In this document: positions 14,480-29,838 of the stretch, in pieces
Layout: every line of letters begins with the position of its first letter
Position numbering within the stretch: the stretch's first letter is position 1
NCBI RefSeq assembly: GCF_016545825.1
Contig: NC_052616.1
Location: 55,373,623 to 55,437,622 of the forward strand
Reading direction: 5' to 3'
Source: Eucalyptus grandis
Lineage: Eukaryota; Streptophyta; Magnoliopsida; Myrtales; Myrtaceae
Length of the DNA: 64,000 nt
The notes under the pieces: model-generated
Told to the model about the DNA's origin: nothing
What the model saw: the letters and a program-made list of their open reading frames with translations, nothing else
Database searches by the model: none
Translations under genes and position numbers: made by a program

Positions 14480-16090
14480 GACTTTAGTTTATAGGAGAAA
14501 TGATATTCAGCTTGTTGCGAATAGACTCAAATAGGCTTTTCTCCAGAGGCTTCGTGAAGATGTCTGCCAATTGATTCTTTGACTCAATAAATTGAACCAA
14601 AATCTTGCCATTTTGGACATAATCTCTTATAAAATGATGTCGAATTTTTATATGCTTTGTCCTTGAATGAAGAATGAGATTTTTAGTGAGATTGATAGCA
14701 CTTTTGTTGTCACATATGATCTCTATGCAAGATTCTTCTATTCCAAAGCCTCTTAGTTATTGTCTTATTCATAAAATTTGAGAGTAGCAGCTCCCAAGAA
14801 TAATATACTCTACTTCTGCTGTTGATAGAGCTATAATACTCTGCTTCTTTGAAAACCAAGATACCAACATATTTCCCAACATTTGACAAGTACTAGATGC
14901 GCTCTTTCTGTCAACTCTACAACCGGCTAAATTAGTGTCAGAATATCCAAGTAGAGTAAAGTCTCATTCTTTTAGATACCGGAGATCCAACTTTGGACAA
15001 GTCGCAACATATTTGATGATGTGTTTTACAGCACTTAGATGAGATTCCCTTAGATCATACTGAAATCTTGCACAGATGCACACACTGAATAAAATATCAG
15101 GACTAGAAGCAGTAAGGTAGAGAAGAGAACCGATCATGCTTCTGTATAACTTCTAATCTACTTTCTTCCCTTCTTCATCCTTGTCTAGTTTTGAAGAACT
15201 TGACATAGATGTCTTTGTCTTTTTGCAATTCTCCAATCTAAATTTCTTGATGAGATCTTTGGCATATTTCTCCTAGTGAATGAATATACCTTTCTTTGAT
15301 TGTCTGGCTTGCAATCTTAGAAATAAGGTTAACCCACTCATCATGCTCACTTCGAATTCATCTTGCATAGATTTTGAAAATTTCTTGTAAAGACTTTCGT
15401 TAGGAAAACCAAAGATGATATCATCTACATAAATTTGTACCAATAGAAAATCTTTTCCTTCTCTTTTATAAACAAAGTAGTATCTACTTTTCCTTTTCAA
15501 AACTGTTTTGAGTTAGAAACTTACTCAACCTTTCATACCAGGCTCGAGGTGCTTGCTTCAGTCCATACAATGCCTTTTTCAGTCTGTAGACTGAGTCTGG
15601 CTTTCTTGGATCATCAAATCTTGGTAGTTGTTCCACATAGACTTCTTCTTGTAAGAACCCATTGAGGAACGCGCTTTTGACATCCATCTAGAATAACCTG
15701 AAATTTTTAAAACAAGTAAAAGCAAGTAATAATCTAATTGCTTCTAACCTTGCTACTAGTGCATAGGTCTTGTCATAGTCTATCCCTTCTTCCTATGTAT
15801 ATCATTTTGTTACGAGTCTTGCTTTGTTTCTGATCACTTTTCCTTTCTCATTCATCTTGTTCCTGAAACCCATTTCGTTCCAATCACAGATTTACCTTTG
15901 GGTTTTGGAATCAACTCTCATACATCGTTGATGCTGAATGGTCTAAGTTCTTCCCGCATAGCTTCTATCTAGCTTTCATCGACAAGGCTTCGTCTACTCC
16001 TTTTGGTCCCATCTTAGAAACAAGTGCTAGAGCACTAGACTATTCTCTTCCTTTGGATCCGGTGTGAATTTCTTCATCAATGTCACAAAT
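14480..16090 (-). pseudogene. Copia reverse transcriptase and RNase H remnant
   Basis: Recognisable pieces on the - strand are [20 protein letters not shown] and [19 protein letters not shown] (15687-15484), the catalytic motif IYVDDIIFG (about 15440), YRSMIGSLLYLTASSPDI (about 15150), the RNase H part KQSIIALSTAEVEYI (about 14830) and the terminal LADIFTKPLEKSLFESI (about 14520). These are hallmark copia motifs in the right order. Frameshifts and stops break the frame, for example near 15690 and 14760. Confidence 0.88.
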
Positions 16091-17560
16091 GATGAGTTCT
16101 TTGAGATGACTTGACTTATGCTTCCAGTTGCTACTTGGTTTGAGAGTTTGTTGTTTCTCTGCTTCAGTTGAATCTTCTCGATCTGCTTGTCACTGTTCTC
16201 CATAACTCTGAATCTCCTCGGGGGAAGTAGACTTTGTTAAGTCTAGAACAAGTTCAAAATCTTCAAGTTGAGTCTGATCTGGTTGAATTTACACATAATC
16301 TTGAACTTGACGTTCATAGATTCTTCTATGGATTGAGTCTTTTTGTTAAAGATTCCGTAGGCTTTGTTTGAAATCGAATAGCCAAAGAAGATTCCTTCGT
16401 CTGATTTTTTCTTAAACTTTCCAAATTGATCATTCGTGTTCTTTAGAATAAAACATTTATAGCCAAAGACATGAAAGTAGGAAACAATAGGCTTCTTTCT
16501 TTTATATATTTCATAAGGAGTTTTCTCTAATATAGGCCTCAAGAATACTATGTTGATAATATAGCAACTAGCAGAAACTGCTTCTCTCCAAAATTGAGAG
16601 GATATTTTGCTCTCTATCAAGAGAGTTCTGGCCATCTTCTATAAGGATTTGTTTTTCTTTTCCACAAACTTATTTTGTTCTGGATAGTATGGAGAAGGGA
16701 AAATATGTTGAAAACCAAATTCATCATAGAACTTCACAAAGTCTTAATTTTCAAACTCACCTCCATAGTCAGTTCGTATGCTTGAAATAGCATAACCCTT
16801 TTCATTCTGAACCTTCTTGGCAAACTTTGAGAAATAAGAGAAGGTTTCAAACTTACTTGCCAGAAAGTATACCTAAGTGAAACGAGAGTAATCATCCATG
16901 ATTACTAGACAATATTTCTTTCCACCAATACTTTGAGTTCTGATTGGTCCAAAATGGTCCATATGGAGAAGCTACAATACTCAACTGGTAGAAACTTGAT
17001 TTATAGGTTTAAAGAAACTTCTGACCTGTTTTCCTAAGACGCAAGGAGTGCATAATTCAGATTTATGATAAGCCATATTAGGAAGTCCTCAAACCAGCCT
17101 CTTAGAAGAAATTTTAGCAATTTGCTTCATATTAACATGGCCAAGCTTCCGATGCCAAAGACTTGCTTTATCTTGAATAGAAATAAGACACAGAGAACTT
17201 TATGGGTTTACATCTAGAAGGTAATGTTGCCATGCCTTCGCCCAATGAAAGATTGAGAGAAGTTTTGACTCGTTCTAGAACAAATGCCTTCTTGGAAGTC
17301 TATTCTAAATCTAGTATCACAAAACTGACTTATGCTTAGTAGATTGTAGTTCAATCCTTCCACCAAGGAAACATTGTTGATAGTCAAGTTTCCAATTTTC
17401 ACAATTTCACAACCTATAATTTTTCCTTTTTTGTTTCCTCCAAAAGAAACTTTTTCCTCCATTCAATCTAACAAGCTTTATGAAGTAGCTTGAGTCTCCT
17501 GTCATGTGCCTCAAATAGATACTATCCAAATACCATTTGATCTTTCTTTTAATAGTAACA
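16091..17560 (-). pseudogene. Copia protease and integrase remnant
   Basis: The protease region keeps WYLDS, RHMTGD (about 17530-17480) and VEGLNYNLLSISQFCD, but the usual active-site DSG reads DSI. The integrase zinc-finger region (about 17160-17020: LGHVNMKQIAKIS, then CTPCVLGKQ) and the catalytic core follow (VIMDDYSRF, then QTDYGGEFEN, then QFWREAVSASCYIIN, 16635-16243). Stops interrupt the frame, including one replacing a conserved Trp near 17100. This is a non-functional relic. Confidence 0.85.
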
Positions 17561-17578
17561 TATGATCAAAAGAAAAAC

Positions 17579-19162
17579 TCAAATTTTCTTTGGTACCCAG
17601 ATTTTCTTGGGTCTAGGAGAGTTAGTATTAAAGACAATCTTTGCCCAATCCTTTTTAACTGGTCTCCAGACCTTGGGACATTCTTTCTCAAAATATTCTA
17701 AAATGTTACACTTTGAACATTTGAGTGCACTTCGGCTAATAGGTTCTACAAAAACTTTTTGAAAGTGATTTTTGTAAAATGCCATCGTAGGTCTTTGTTT
17801 AATTCTCTCCTTTTATTTTGGGACAATCAATTAATGGAACATTTTCTGAAGTCATACCCAAACCAGATTTGTTAAAGTAGGGTATTTGAGCTTAAAGGAT
17901 TTTCTCCAGTTTTTCAAATCCTTTTGAAAATCTTTCTGTAATAATTGAAATGTCCCTTTTCAAAATAGCATTTTTCTTCGAAAGAGAATCTGAATTTTCT
18001 TTCAAATTATCAAAAATTGCATTCAGACTTTCAAACTTTTCTTTCCAAGAAACTTCTTGTTCCCTAAGCTTATAATTCTCCCTTTTTAGTTCGAAAACCT
18101 TTTAAGAGAGGATTTAAGACTGAGACAAAGTTCATCTATGTACTTAGAGACTTTAATAGGAATTTTTGAGTTACTAACCTCAACTTCTTTGTCTGAGTTT
18201 GAATCAGAGTTTATTTCAAAATCTGAGTCCGATTCTGAATTAGCCATCGACATATGTTGGCATATTCTTCTTCACTTTCCTTACATTCTCGTATCACTCC
18301 AAGTTTCAGCTTTGAGAGCCTTTTTATACTTCTCAATTTTTCCTTTCTTCTTTTTCAACAGTGTATAGTTTGGTCTGATATGCTCATTCTTCTTGTATTC
18401 GAAACATATTACATCTTTGATGGTTTCATTATCCTCCATCGGTCTCTTCTAGAAGTTTTATATGCTCTGCTTCTTTCAATTGAATCTTCTTCCCTTTCTA
18501 TCCAGTTTTCTAAATTTCTTAATCATAAGCACTAGCTCTTCATCGTCCATATCATCATCTGAATCTGTGTCATGAGAATCAATGTTAGACTTTAAAGTAA
18601 TTGACTTCTTACATTTAGGATCTTCTTCATCATTTATCTGCCCTATTTCGTATGATTGAAGCATGCCTATTAGTTCATCAATTGATAGTGGCATGATCCT
18701 CTGAGTTTCTTTAATTGAAGTCTTCACATGATTCCATTCTTTCGAAAGCCCATGTAGCAGTTTGTTAACTTTCATTGGTCCTGAGATTGGTTGACCATGA
18801 TATGTCAACCCATTCACAATCTCTATAAAACGACTGAACATATCAGTAATAGATTCTCCATGCTTCATTCTAAAGGTTTCATACTGTCCAAGTAGAATGT
18901 TTATTTTGGTTTCCTTCACACGGTCAGTCCATTCGTAGGTAACATGTAATATGTCCCGAACTTCTCTTGTTGTTTCACAAGAAGAAATTCGGTTATACTC
19001 AGTGGGAAATAAGGCACAATATAAAGAGTAGATTGCTTTTGCGTCAAGAGCTTGTCCCTTAATAATTTCAGCTTGTGTTGCTTCGTCGGCATCAATAATT
19101 TCTTTCCCTCGGTTTGAAGCTAATGTTGCTTTAGGGTTGATCCATTTTTCTACAACATCCAT
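17579..19162 (-). pseudogene. Copia gag remnant (UBN2-type) with degenerate zinc knuckle
   Basis: 19162-18476 (- strand) is an open 228-codon stretch with the UBN2-type gag core. Motifs include SSCETTREVRDILHVTYEW, GQYETFRMKHGESITDMF, RFIEIVNGL, NKLLHGLSKEW and LSIDELIGMLQSYE, followed by an acidic DDDMDDEELVLM tail. Further on, 17785-17579 keeps the nucleocapsid CSKC and KECP with Tyr where the zinc-binding His is expected, and the RPKKIWVPK phrase typical of Sirevirus gag. The part between (18470-17800) is frameshifted. Homology with plant Sirevirus gag is from family knowledge. Confidence 0.85.
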
Positions 19163-19340
19163 TCCAGAGGATCTCTAGATCTGAGAAATGCATTGATCTT
19201 GTTCTTCCATACATTGTACTCATTTCCATCGAAGTAAGGGGGTCTGGTGTTACTTTGACCTTCAACTAAACCTGGAGCTAAAATATTAGCCATAGAAAAT
19301 CTTTAGCTTAGAAGTAAAACACTTCAAAAAGTAAGTACAC

Positions 19341-19356
19341 AGGCTCCAATACCAAT
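19341..19356 (-). other. Copia primer-binding site
   Basis: Read on -, the sequence just inside the LTR is ATTGGTATTGGAGCC, a variant of the initiator-tRNA-Met site TGGTATCAGAGC. It sits directly beside the LTR terminal CA. Confidence 0.7.
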
Positions 19357-20313
19357 TGAAATGGCTAATAAGAACATCTAGAGGGGGGTGGATAGGTGTG
19401 AAAATAGATTTTTCGAAATGCAATGAAAAATTTACTTTTAACTTGAGTTTGGTTGACTTCAGACTTTGCAGAGGGATTCAGACTTTAACAGTTCTTTCTA
19501 AGAGCAGAAATATATCGCAGTAAATAAAGTAAAGGAGTTCAGGGAAGAAAAAAGAACACATAATTTATAGTGGTTCGACTTAGATCAAGTCTATGTTTAT
19601 TCTCCCACGCTGACAGCCTTCTGGCTAGTTTTCACTAAGAATCAAAAGAAAATTTACAATCTTGTAATCTCAACTTTACAGTTGAGAGTCTCTATTGCTC
19701 TCACAAAGTCTCTTTGAATCTCTTTCTTTTGAGTACAATCTGAGCATAGAGTAAGGAATAACAAGTAAGTGAGAAACTTCATACTTTGGAATTCTTCTTT
19801 CACGCTCTCTATCGAACAACTGGAGAGTCCTTCTTAAATACTCTTTCGTGCTTTCTCGACTGTTGGCACTTTCCAAAGGAATTCTTCCAATCAATCCATT
19901 GGACAGAATCAATCAATGAGATCTCGAGCCATTTGAAGATTGTGATGAAAGCCCGTCAATCTTGCTCGCCCATACAATCGGGATCTTGATTTTTATAAGT
20001 AGTCTTTCCAAATTAACTTGCTATCCGAAAAAAGTTGTTGTATCTAAATTGATTCCAATAAAGATAATCAATCTCGTAAGTGATATTTCCATCCAGAAGG
20101 CCATAAATAACATGTACAAACCGAACCCTTGAAGAAAGAAAGATAATCCCTCATCTGGATAAGTCTATTCTTCTCTTGCATTCATTTTGGAATTTGTTAG
20201 AGTGGACAGACTTCTGTCGTAAGATAGACTTTGACACAAAAGTCTGGCAATCTTCAGAATAGACTTAGATAAGTTTTGTTAGCTTCAAAACAACATAGGA
20301 GTTTTTTCTAACA
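19357..20313 (-). repeat. Copia 5' LTR (957 bp)
   Basis: On the - strand it starts TGTTAGAAAAAACTCC (20313) and ends GCCATTTCA (19357), so TG...CA borders are present. A TATAAAAA box reads on - at about 19999-19992. Its right border coincides with the point where homology with 1371 onwards begins. ATTTG after it is the likely 5-bp target sequence, but the partner copy cannot be seen because the other end is lost. Confidence 0.75.
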
Positions 20314-21195
20314 ATTTGATCCTTCGATCTCATGATTCTATTAAATAAATGAGAAACAACATTAAATTTGGGTAATACGCTATGTCAACCACGAAACGGC
20401 TATATTATCCCTAAACATAAAACGATTCCTATGCGCTAATAAATCGCATATTCAAAATAATTATTCAAGTCATTCGTAACGCGGCACTTGAGCGTAAAAC
20501 TTAGTTACGTTATAACTTTCTCTATTGAACCACGTTCCAAACATACTTATAATCAATAGAAAGCCCTTCTAACATACTACAATAATCCCAGCTTGATTGT
20601 CCCAAAATTAAACCGAAAACTAACAAAATAAGGGCCCGAAGTTGTGGACAAGCACTGTCCATTGCGCGCGGAAATTTCGAAATTTTGTTTGAAGCAAATC
20701 GTAAGTTCAAATCATGATCCGTAAAATCCCACAGCTCCACAACACTTTAAAGTATCATTTCTATAAAAGTACATGGCTTAACGACTGAAAAATCAGACTT
20801 CTTCGCTCAATTATCTTAAAATTCCGAATTTGAGCCATAAACCCGTAAATTACTTCAATTGGACAAAGGATGGGCTTAATCTCTTACCGGGCATTGCGTT
20901 ATGGAGTCAAGTCAGCTTGGTAAGGCATCCGTAATGTGCACGCACCAAAACCCTTTTCCTTTTTTCCCCTTTCTTCTTCTTCTTCTTGGTCTTTCTTTCC
21001 TTTCTTCTTTCTCCCTCTCCGCCGAAGTGGTTCACACTCTTAAAAGTGACTGACTACTATTCACCTTTTTTCTTTTTTCTGTTTTCTTTTCTTTTTTTTT
21101 TCTTTTGACTTTTCAAACCTTCTTTTGTTTCCTTTTTCTTTATCAAAAAAAGTGGACCCCACCACTAAGGGAAAAGAGTCCAACTATTACAAGAT
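20314..21195 (-). repeat. LTR family X, reversed copy truncated by the copia element
   Basis: This matches 1368-2245 throughout (for example GAAACAACATTAAATTT, CTATATTAT, AAACGATTCCTATGCGCTAA). It lacks the portion equivalent to 176-1367, which ends exactly at the copia LTR border. It is reversed relative to the copies downstream of CRK2 and CRK3. Confidence 0.75.
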
Positions 21196-22663
21196 TCACC
21201 CATTCTCACTAGCACTACACAGGAGGCTTCTATTTACAAAATTACGGAACAAGAAATTTAAGCAAAAGTTGTCTCTAACTGAATGAAGTGATAAAAAATG
21301 TGTCAACATTATTTTTCAAATATTTTTTATATGGCGTGTTAGGTGAAGCCCATATTAGCTTGATCCGAAGGACATATTCTCCCACATCAAATTGACACAT
21401 TCAGGATTTTGCCTTGAAGTGCTCTCATTAAAACTAGAACCTAAAATCACAAGAAGATGAGTATATTTCCTCAAAACATCACCTTTAGCAAATGTTCCAC
21501 CTTGATTGGAAATCGCCATTCTCTTCACATTTCTACCGAATCAAAGGAATCAATGCTTCTACGAGACTCGAATCCCACGTTGCTTGGAAACTGCCGGTTT
21601 CCTTTCCTTTCCTTTTTTACTTGCAAAAGATAGATTCATAAAAAAGGGAGTCATTGCTTTTCCGAGACTTGGACTTTGCCCATTGAGAAACACGACAACT
21701 CAGTGCAAAACTTTGGCAATCCGTGTTGATAATCCGTGTTGATGGCATTTTCTTTTTCTCTGATGTATTGATGACTTGGTAAATTTTCATAAGACATTTT
21801 AACTAATTTACTTCTTCTTTTTTTTGTGATCGATACTTTTCTGTGACCGAACAAAGTAATATGAAAAAAAGTCGTGTCAACATTATTTTTCAACTCTTTT
21901 TTTGGGTATAGTGGGGCAAGTGAAGTTTGGATCAGCTCGGATCAGCATTCGCACATTTCCAGTGATGCACTTCCTTGTGCGATCTTTAGGATATACTCTC
22001 GATGTCAATTGATGCATTTGGCATTTTATTCTCGGAGTGCTCTAAATGAAACTTGAAACTAAAATCACAAGGAGATGAACAAATTTCCTTTGACATCTAG
22101 TTAATCATCTGTTGAAAAACATCATTCACTGGTAAAGTTTCCACATTGCTTGGCAATTGCCGGCCAATAGACGGACCCGGCAGAAGGCGTCAACGCTTTT
22201 TTATTATAATTGCAGAAGACCGAGACTCCGTACAACGACGCGTCTGCTTCTCCATTCGAGTCGATGCTTCGTCGAGACTCCAGTTGCTCATTGCCTGGAA
22301 ATCGCCGGTCGTCTGATAATACTCGCAGTAAAAGGAGTCAATATTTATGCGAGACTCGCACGTTGCCCCATGAGAAACACGACAACTCTGCAACCACTCT
22401 GCAACAGTTTGGTAAACATGAGAAAGAAGCACGGGGAGGAGAATTGGAGGATCAATTTTTCTTCTCTTTCTTTTTTTTTTCTCGGGTGTCTCGGGTCTCT
22501 CTTTAATGTGGTGTGCGTATATGTATTTTTTTTTTTTTTTGGTGAGGTATTGATGACGGGATAAATTTTCATTAGATATTTCAACATATTTAATTTCTTA
22601 AGATTAAACCCTCCGTTCATGTCGGGTCTATCAAAGAGACACCCGAGACACCCAAAGAGAAAA
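21196..22663 (+). promoter_or_regulatory. CRK2 upstream region: two promoter blocks fused
   Basis: 21200-21835 corresponds to 2246-2890, the upstream region of the CRK pseudogene. 21840-22663 corresponds to 5335-6174, the CRK1 upstream region. The 2.4 kb between them in copy 1, which holds the pseudogene fragment, is absent. The junction lies near 21838 (CGATACTTTT then CTGTGACCGAAC). The CRK1-like 5' leader is kept. Confidence 0.65.
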
Positions 22664-26046
<3,383 letters not shown>

Positions 26047-27017
26047 AGAAATGAGATTTCTATGACTGAGTTGTACCCATGGTAGCCTTAGAAAATGGGA
26101 GATCAATGTGCCCTGCACATTACTTTTTGTGTTTGTCATGGTTTTCAGATCATCAAATTACATTATCATGATTTACTTCTTCCTTAGATTATTTAGGATT
26201 TATATGGCTTCATCGCTTAGGATTACATCCAGATTCATAGGATGTTGGAAGTGAAGGATACCCACAAAAAGTCATGTCTGACACTACTTGTGTTAAGATA
26301 AGAGCAACTAGAACAGCTTGCTCTTACAGAATTCGTGTTGGACTAGGTCCATTTATGCGTGATTTTAGGGGAGCTCCATGTCAGTAGTTTGATTTAAACA
26401 GATATATAAGATACACATAATGTTTATAGCTGCCGAGCTAATAATGAGAATTTGTCTCCAATTATCTACTTAGTCAAATTGGTTCCGCCAGTTGAATGAT
26501 TTTCATATAGTTAACCACTTTCATCTTTTCATCTATTTACCCTTTTCTCTTATGCGCGTAAGTCTCGTGAATTGAATTTGTTGACTTCCCATCCCGTGTA
26601 TTACGGAAACTAGGCTGGTCTTTTACTCTCGTGGTGCATCCGACTATAGCTACAATAGATAGTTTACCGACATATTTTATGGGTTAGGTGAGAAAAGACC
26701 AATTCGAAACCCCGTGTTCCTATATGCAGTGTTATTTATAGTTTGACTGCAGTATAGTCTTCCCGTCAAGCATATCGAATTTTCAGATCTAAATATTTCA
26801 TTTATTGATATAAAGCTTAGGTTTTTAAGCAATGACGTCATGACTGGTACATTGTCCATAAGTGGTGCATTTGACTCTTCGATAAATGTTATTTGCGTCG
26901 GTCCAATTTTTGGTTTTTTCAATTGACCGACTCATTAAATTAAGCTTGCCGCAACAAGAATGAGATTCTAAGTGCTAGACTTGGGATAGAAAGTTTGTTT
27001 TATTGGGACAATTGAAA
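26047..27017 (+). other. CRK2 3' flank (duplicated)
   Basis: Co-linear with 58917-59819 after CRK3, and up to 26680 with the CRK1 flank. The former last codons of CRK2 are still readable at 26047-26085. No gene is seen. Confidence 0.6.
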
Positions 27018-27766
27018 GGGAAAGTTGTCCAAAAAGTTCCAAATTTATTGAATTTTTATTAATTCAATCCCGAACTTTTTAATTGTGTCAATTGAGTTCT
27101 AAACTTTTTCGTGTTTTGCCTATCAAGTGCATCCGGCCAATTTAGTTGGAAATCACTGACACGGATGCCAATCATTCTATGTAATATAGTTGGCATTAAC
27201 GTAGATAATTTTTAATAATATTTTAATATTTTTTTCTATTTTTCATTAACTTATTTTTATTTTTCTTTTTACTCATTTTCTTTTCTTTTCTTTTTACAAC
27301 TCTAGCTGGTGAGGTCATCAATCAACCATCACAATCCACAAATCCAAACCCTTGCCTAGGCTTTTTTTTTTTTTTTTTTGGGAGGAGGCATAGCAACCTT
27401 TGCATGCCAAAGGCGAGGGCCTCCGCGCTCTCGTCAAGATTTAGGTGAGGTCATCAAGCCCTTACCAGTTAGAGTTGTTAAAAAAAAAAATTAGAGAGGG
27501 AGAGAGCATAAAAGAAAAAAATTCAAAAAGTAATCCAAAAATTTGAAATATAAAAATAAAATATTATTAAAAAAATTATCCACTTTTGTGCTTGCCATAT
27601 TAAGTAGGACAACCATAATTTACATTAGTGATTTATTGTAAAAATTGCCAAAATAGACTTAATTAGCAAAATATGAAAATATTTAAAACCTAATTGGCAC
27701 CATTAAAAGGTTTAATGTTGGATTGGTAAAAATGCTATATGTTTGTGGCATTTTAGATAATTTTCC
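27018..27766. mobile_element. TIR element (MITE-like), copy in the CRK2 flank
   Basis: It starts GGGAAAGTTGTCCAAAAAGT and ends with GATAATTTTCC. Subterminal arms are inverted matches: CTAAATTGAC- and AATTGGCAC-like phrases at 27040-27190 and 27600-27740. The middle holds an AT-rich tract and a degenerate core on the theme CTAGCTGGTGAGGTCATC. The orthologous copy is at 59820-60510, so the insertion predates the duplication that separated CRK2 and CRK3. Confidence 0.6.
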
Positions 27767-27885
27767 TCATTTGAAAATATTTATTGATGATAATTATTAG
27801 AGAGATTATTAATACATTATGTCACTTTAGCTTGGCAACATCATATCTTCTTACGACGCCTCATATTGCTTAATGATTCCTTGGA

Positions 27886-28235
27886 TTGTGTGCAAAAGTT
27901 GCACTTTTATTTTGCTTGGTCGACATGCGTGGGGCCCAAAAAAATGAAAAAGAAAAAATGAAATAAAAGGGGAAAAGGAGAGCACGGGTGAGAGCACACT
28001 TGAGAAAAGGAGAATAAGAGAGAGAAAATAAAAGGAGGAAAAAAAGAAAGAAAAGGAAGAAAGGGAAAGAGGAGATGAGATGTCTCACCAAGCTTATACA
28101 ACTATGTATGGCAACTTTTGGTAATTGCTTACACCTTTTGTTGATCTATTTGAAGTAACATTTGGGGTGAGGACACAAATTTGGAATTTTATGAATTTTG
28201 AACTATAAAGTTCAATCAAGGAATCATGGAGCTGC

Positions 28236-28272
<37 letters not shown>

Positions 28273-29838
28273 ACTTTATTGTATTGTCAAATTGTAGGAT
28301 TTTAATGAAACTTAATTTAGACTAACAGTTTGTTCGAAAAAAATAAAAATAAAAGTTGGCTACGAACATGAACAATGTGCAACTAGTGGCTTTTGGGCTT
28401 TTAATTTAATAATGTTTTCAGGTTATAAACTTCATACGAAATTACCAAACATTGTTTGAGAAAATACAAGTCTTTTTTAGATGAAATTACAAATTAAGTT
28501 TCAGTTATCAATTCTTATTCAATTTGTGACATCAAGTCTTATTCAATTTGATAAATCGCAACTATTTGTTTGCTGAATGAAAGACTCCATTTATTTCTCA
28601 AAATAATGCTCAAGAACTAAATAAAATGGCTTTCAAGTTTAGCAAATTCCAAAAAACTACTAAACAATGCAAATGCTAGAATGGAAATAATAAAGCACAA
28701 TATGCATCTAGGAGCATACTCCTAACTCTCAAGAGTAGGGTCAAATTTCAATGGTTTTCGGCTTGATTTTGGGTCAACCAAGTTATGGGTATTCAATGCT
28801 TTAAATGATCGTCCTTCTAACTGTAAGCTCACTTGAAGTGGAGTTTGATGGAGAGAATTATGGTGTGACTCAGTTTTGTACTCAAGTTTCGCGCTACAAA
28901 TAACTTTGAATATCTACTTTGGTTAAGAGCTTTGTTAGTGTCTAGGAGTCGTTTCGTTAATGTTTAAGTTTAGTATGGCCATTTCATAGTTGTTGTAATA
29001 TTTTAGTCAGTTTTGATATCGATTCTTGCTTAATTGTTAAGATTACAAGGTTTTCAACACATATAACCACGTTGTTTGATCAGAGGCATTCCAAGATGAA
29101 TAGTACTTTTTATTCTCTAAGTTTTTAAATTCATATTTCAAAAACAATATAGATTATATATAGTATGAATTAAGAAATGACATTGTTGTTGTATAAAAAG
29201 CTAGATCAAGCGTTTACTACTTCATATTTACAAATCTTTAGAAAGCATGTTATGCAAGGGGTTGTGAAGTAATATATTAACTACTTTGCAAAATGGTTTA
29301 TGAATGATTTAAAAAATGGTTGAAAATAGGCAAATGGACTACCTTGCAAAAAGTTATTTATTTGATTTATAAGATTTAATTATGGATTGGATTTCTAGTT
29401 TTGGAAGATAGTTGTTTGATGCTCAATATAATTGTGAACCCGGTGAGAGGTTTATTGGTATGCATACCAATTTAGGATATCTTTCTAGACTGAGGCACTG
29501 GTTTTGTAGGTAGAGACTTTGCTAAAGGGAGAATCTTGATTGCCTTATCATCAGGCGTCATGTTGTGAGTATGGTAGGATATTGAGCAATACATTGGTCA
29601 ATGGATAGGCCATTAACACGTGGTTTGAGATTGATCTATGAACTCGACTACTTATTTATGTATTGTGATGGTAAATTTAAATGAATATTTTCAATTTATA
29701 TAAAGATTTGTTGAAATGAAACAATACATTTTTGAATCGATATATGTATTATATCGTGACTTTGGATTATGAGTTCCTAGTATTGCTTTATACATGCATA
29801 ATAGTTGCTCAATCTGCTTTGAAGAGATATGCACTACT
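27886..29838 (+). repeat. LTR family X, forward copy (first part)
   Basis: Forward copy of the LTR seen reversed at 176-2245, co-linear with 60632-62172. It is interrupted at 29839 by the inverted Y-LTR pair and resumes at 37221-37400, ending GGGCTGTGACA. No primer-binding site follows, so it behaves as a solo LTR. About 350 bp at 28395-28745 is absent from the CRK3-side copy and may be a further small insertion. Confidence 0.6.
28239..28269. repeat. (AT)n microsatellite
   Basis: About 31 bp of alternating A and T. The CRK3-side copy has only a short AAATATATGA here, so it expanded in this copy. Confidence 0.95.

Larger units (their letters stand above)
11767..20313 (-). mobile_element. Degenerate Ty1/copia retrotransposon, Sirevirus-like, one LTR preserved
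   Basis: On the - strand the order is LTR (20313-19357), primer-binding site, gag, protease, integrase, RT, RNase H, then an extra downstream ORF and a purine tract (ACAAAAAGGGGG, about 11768-11780). The integrase-before-RT order defines copia. The gag type and the extra 3' ORF point to the Sirevirus lineage. Many stops and frameshifts show it is inactive. The LTR end TGTTAG at 20313 meets X-LTR sequence at ATTTG. No second copy of the 957-bp LTR was found at the left, so that end appears lost where it joins LTR Y sequence. Confidence 0.85.

Noticed and set aside
22619..22663. Upstream in-frame ATG giving a 15-residue N-terminal extension of CRK2
   Set aside because: It would place a basic extension before the signal peptide, and CRK1 and CRK3 align from the downstream Met.
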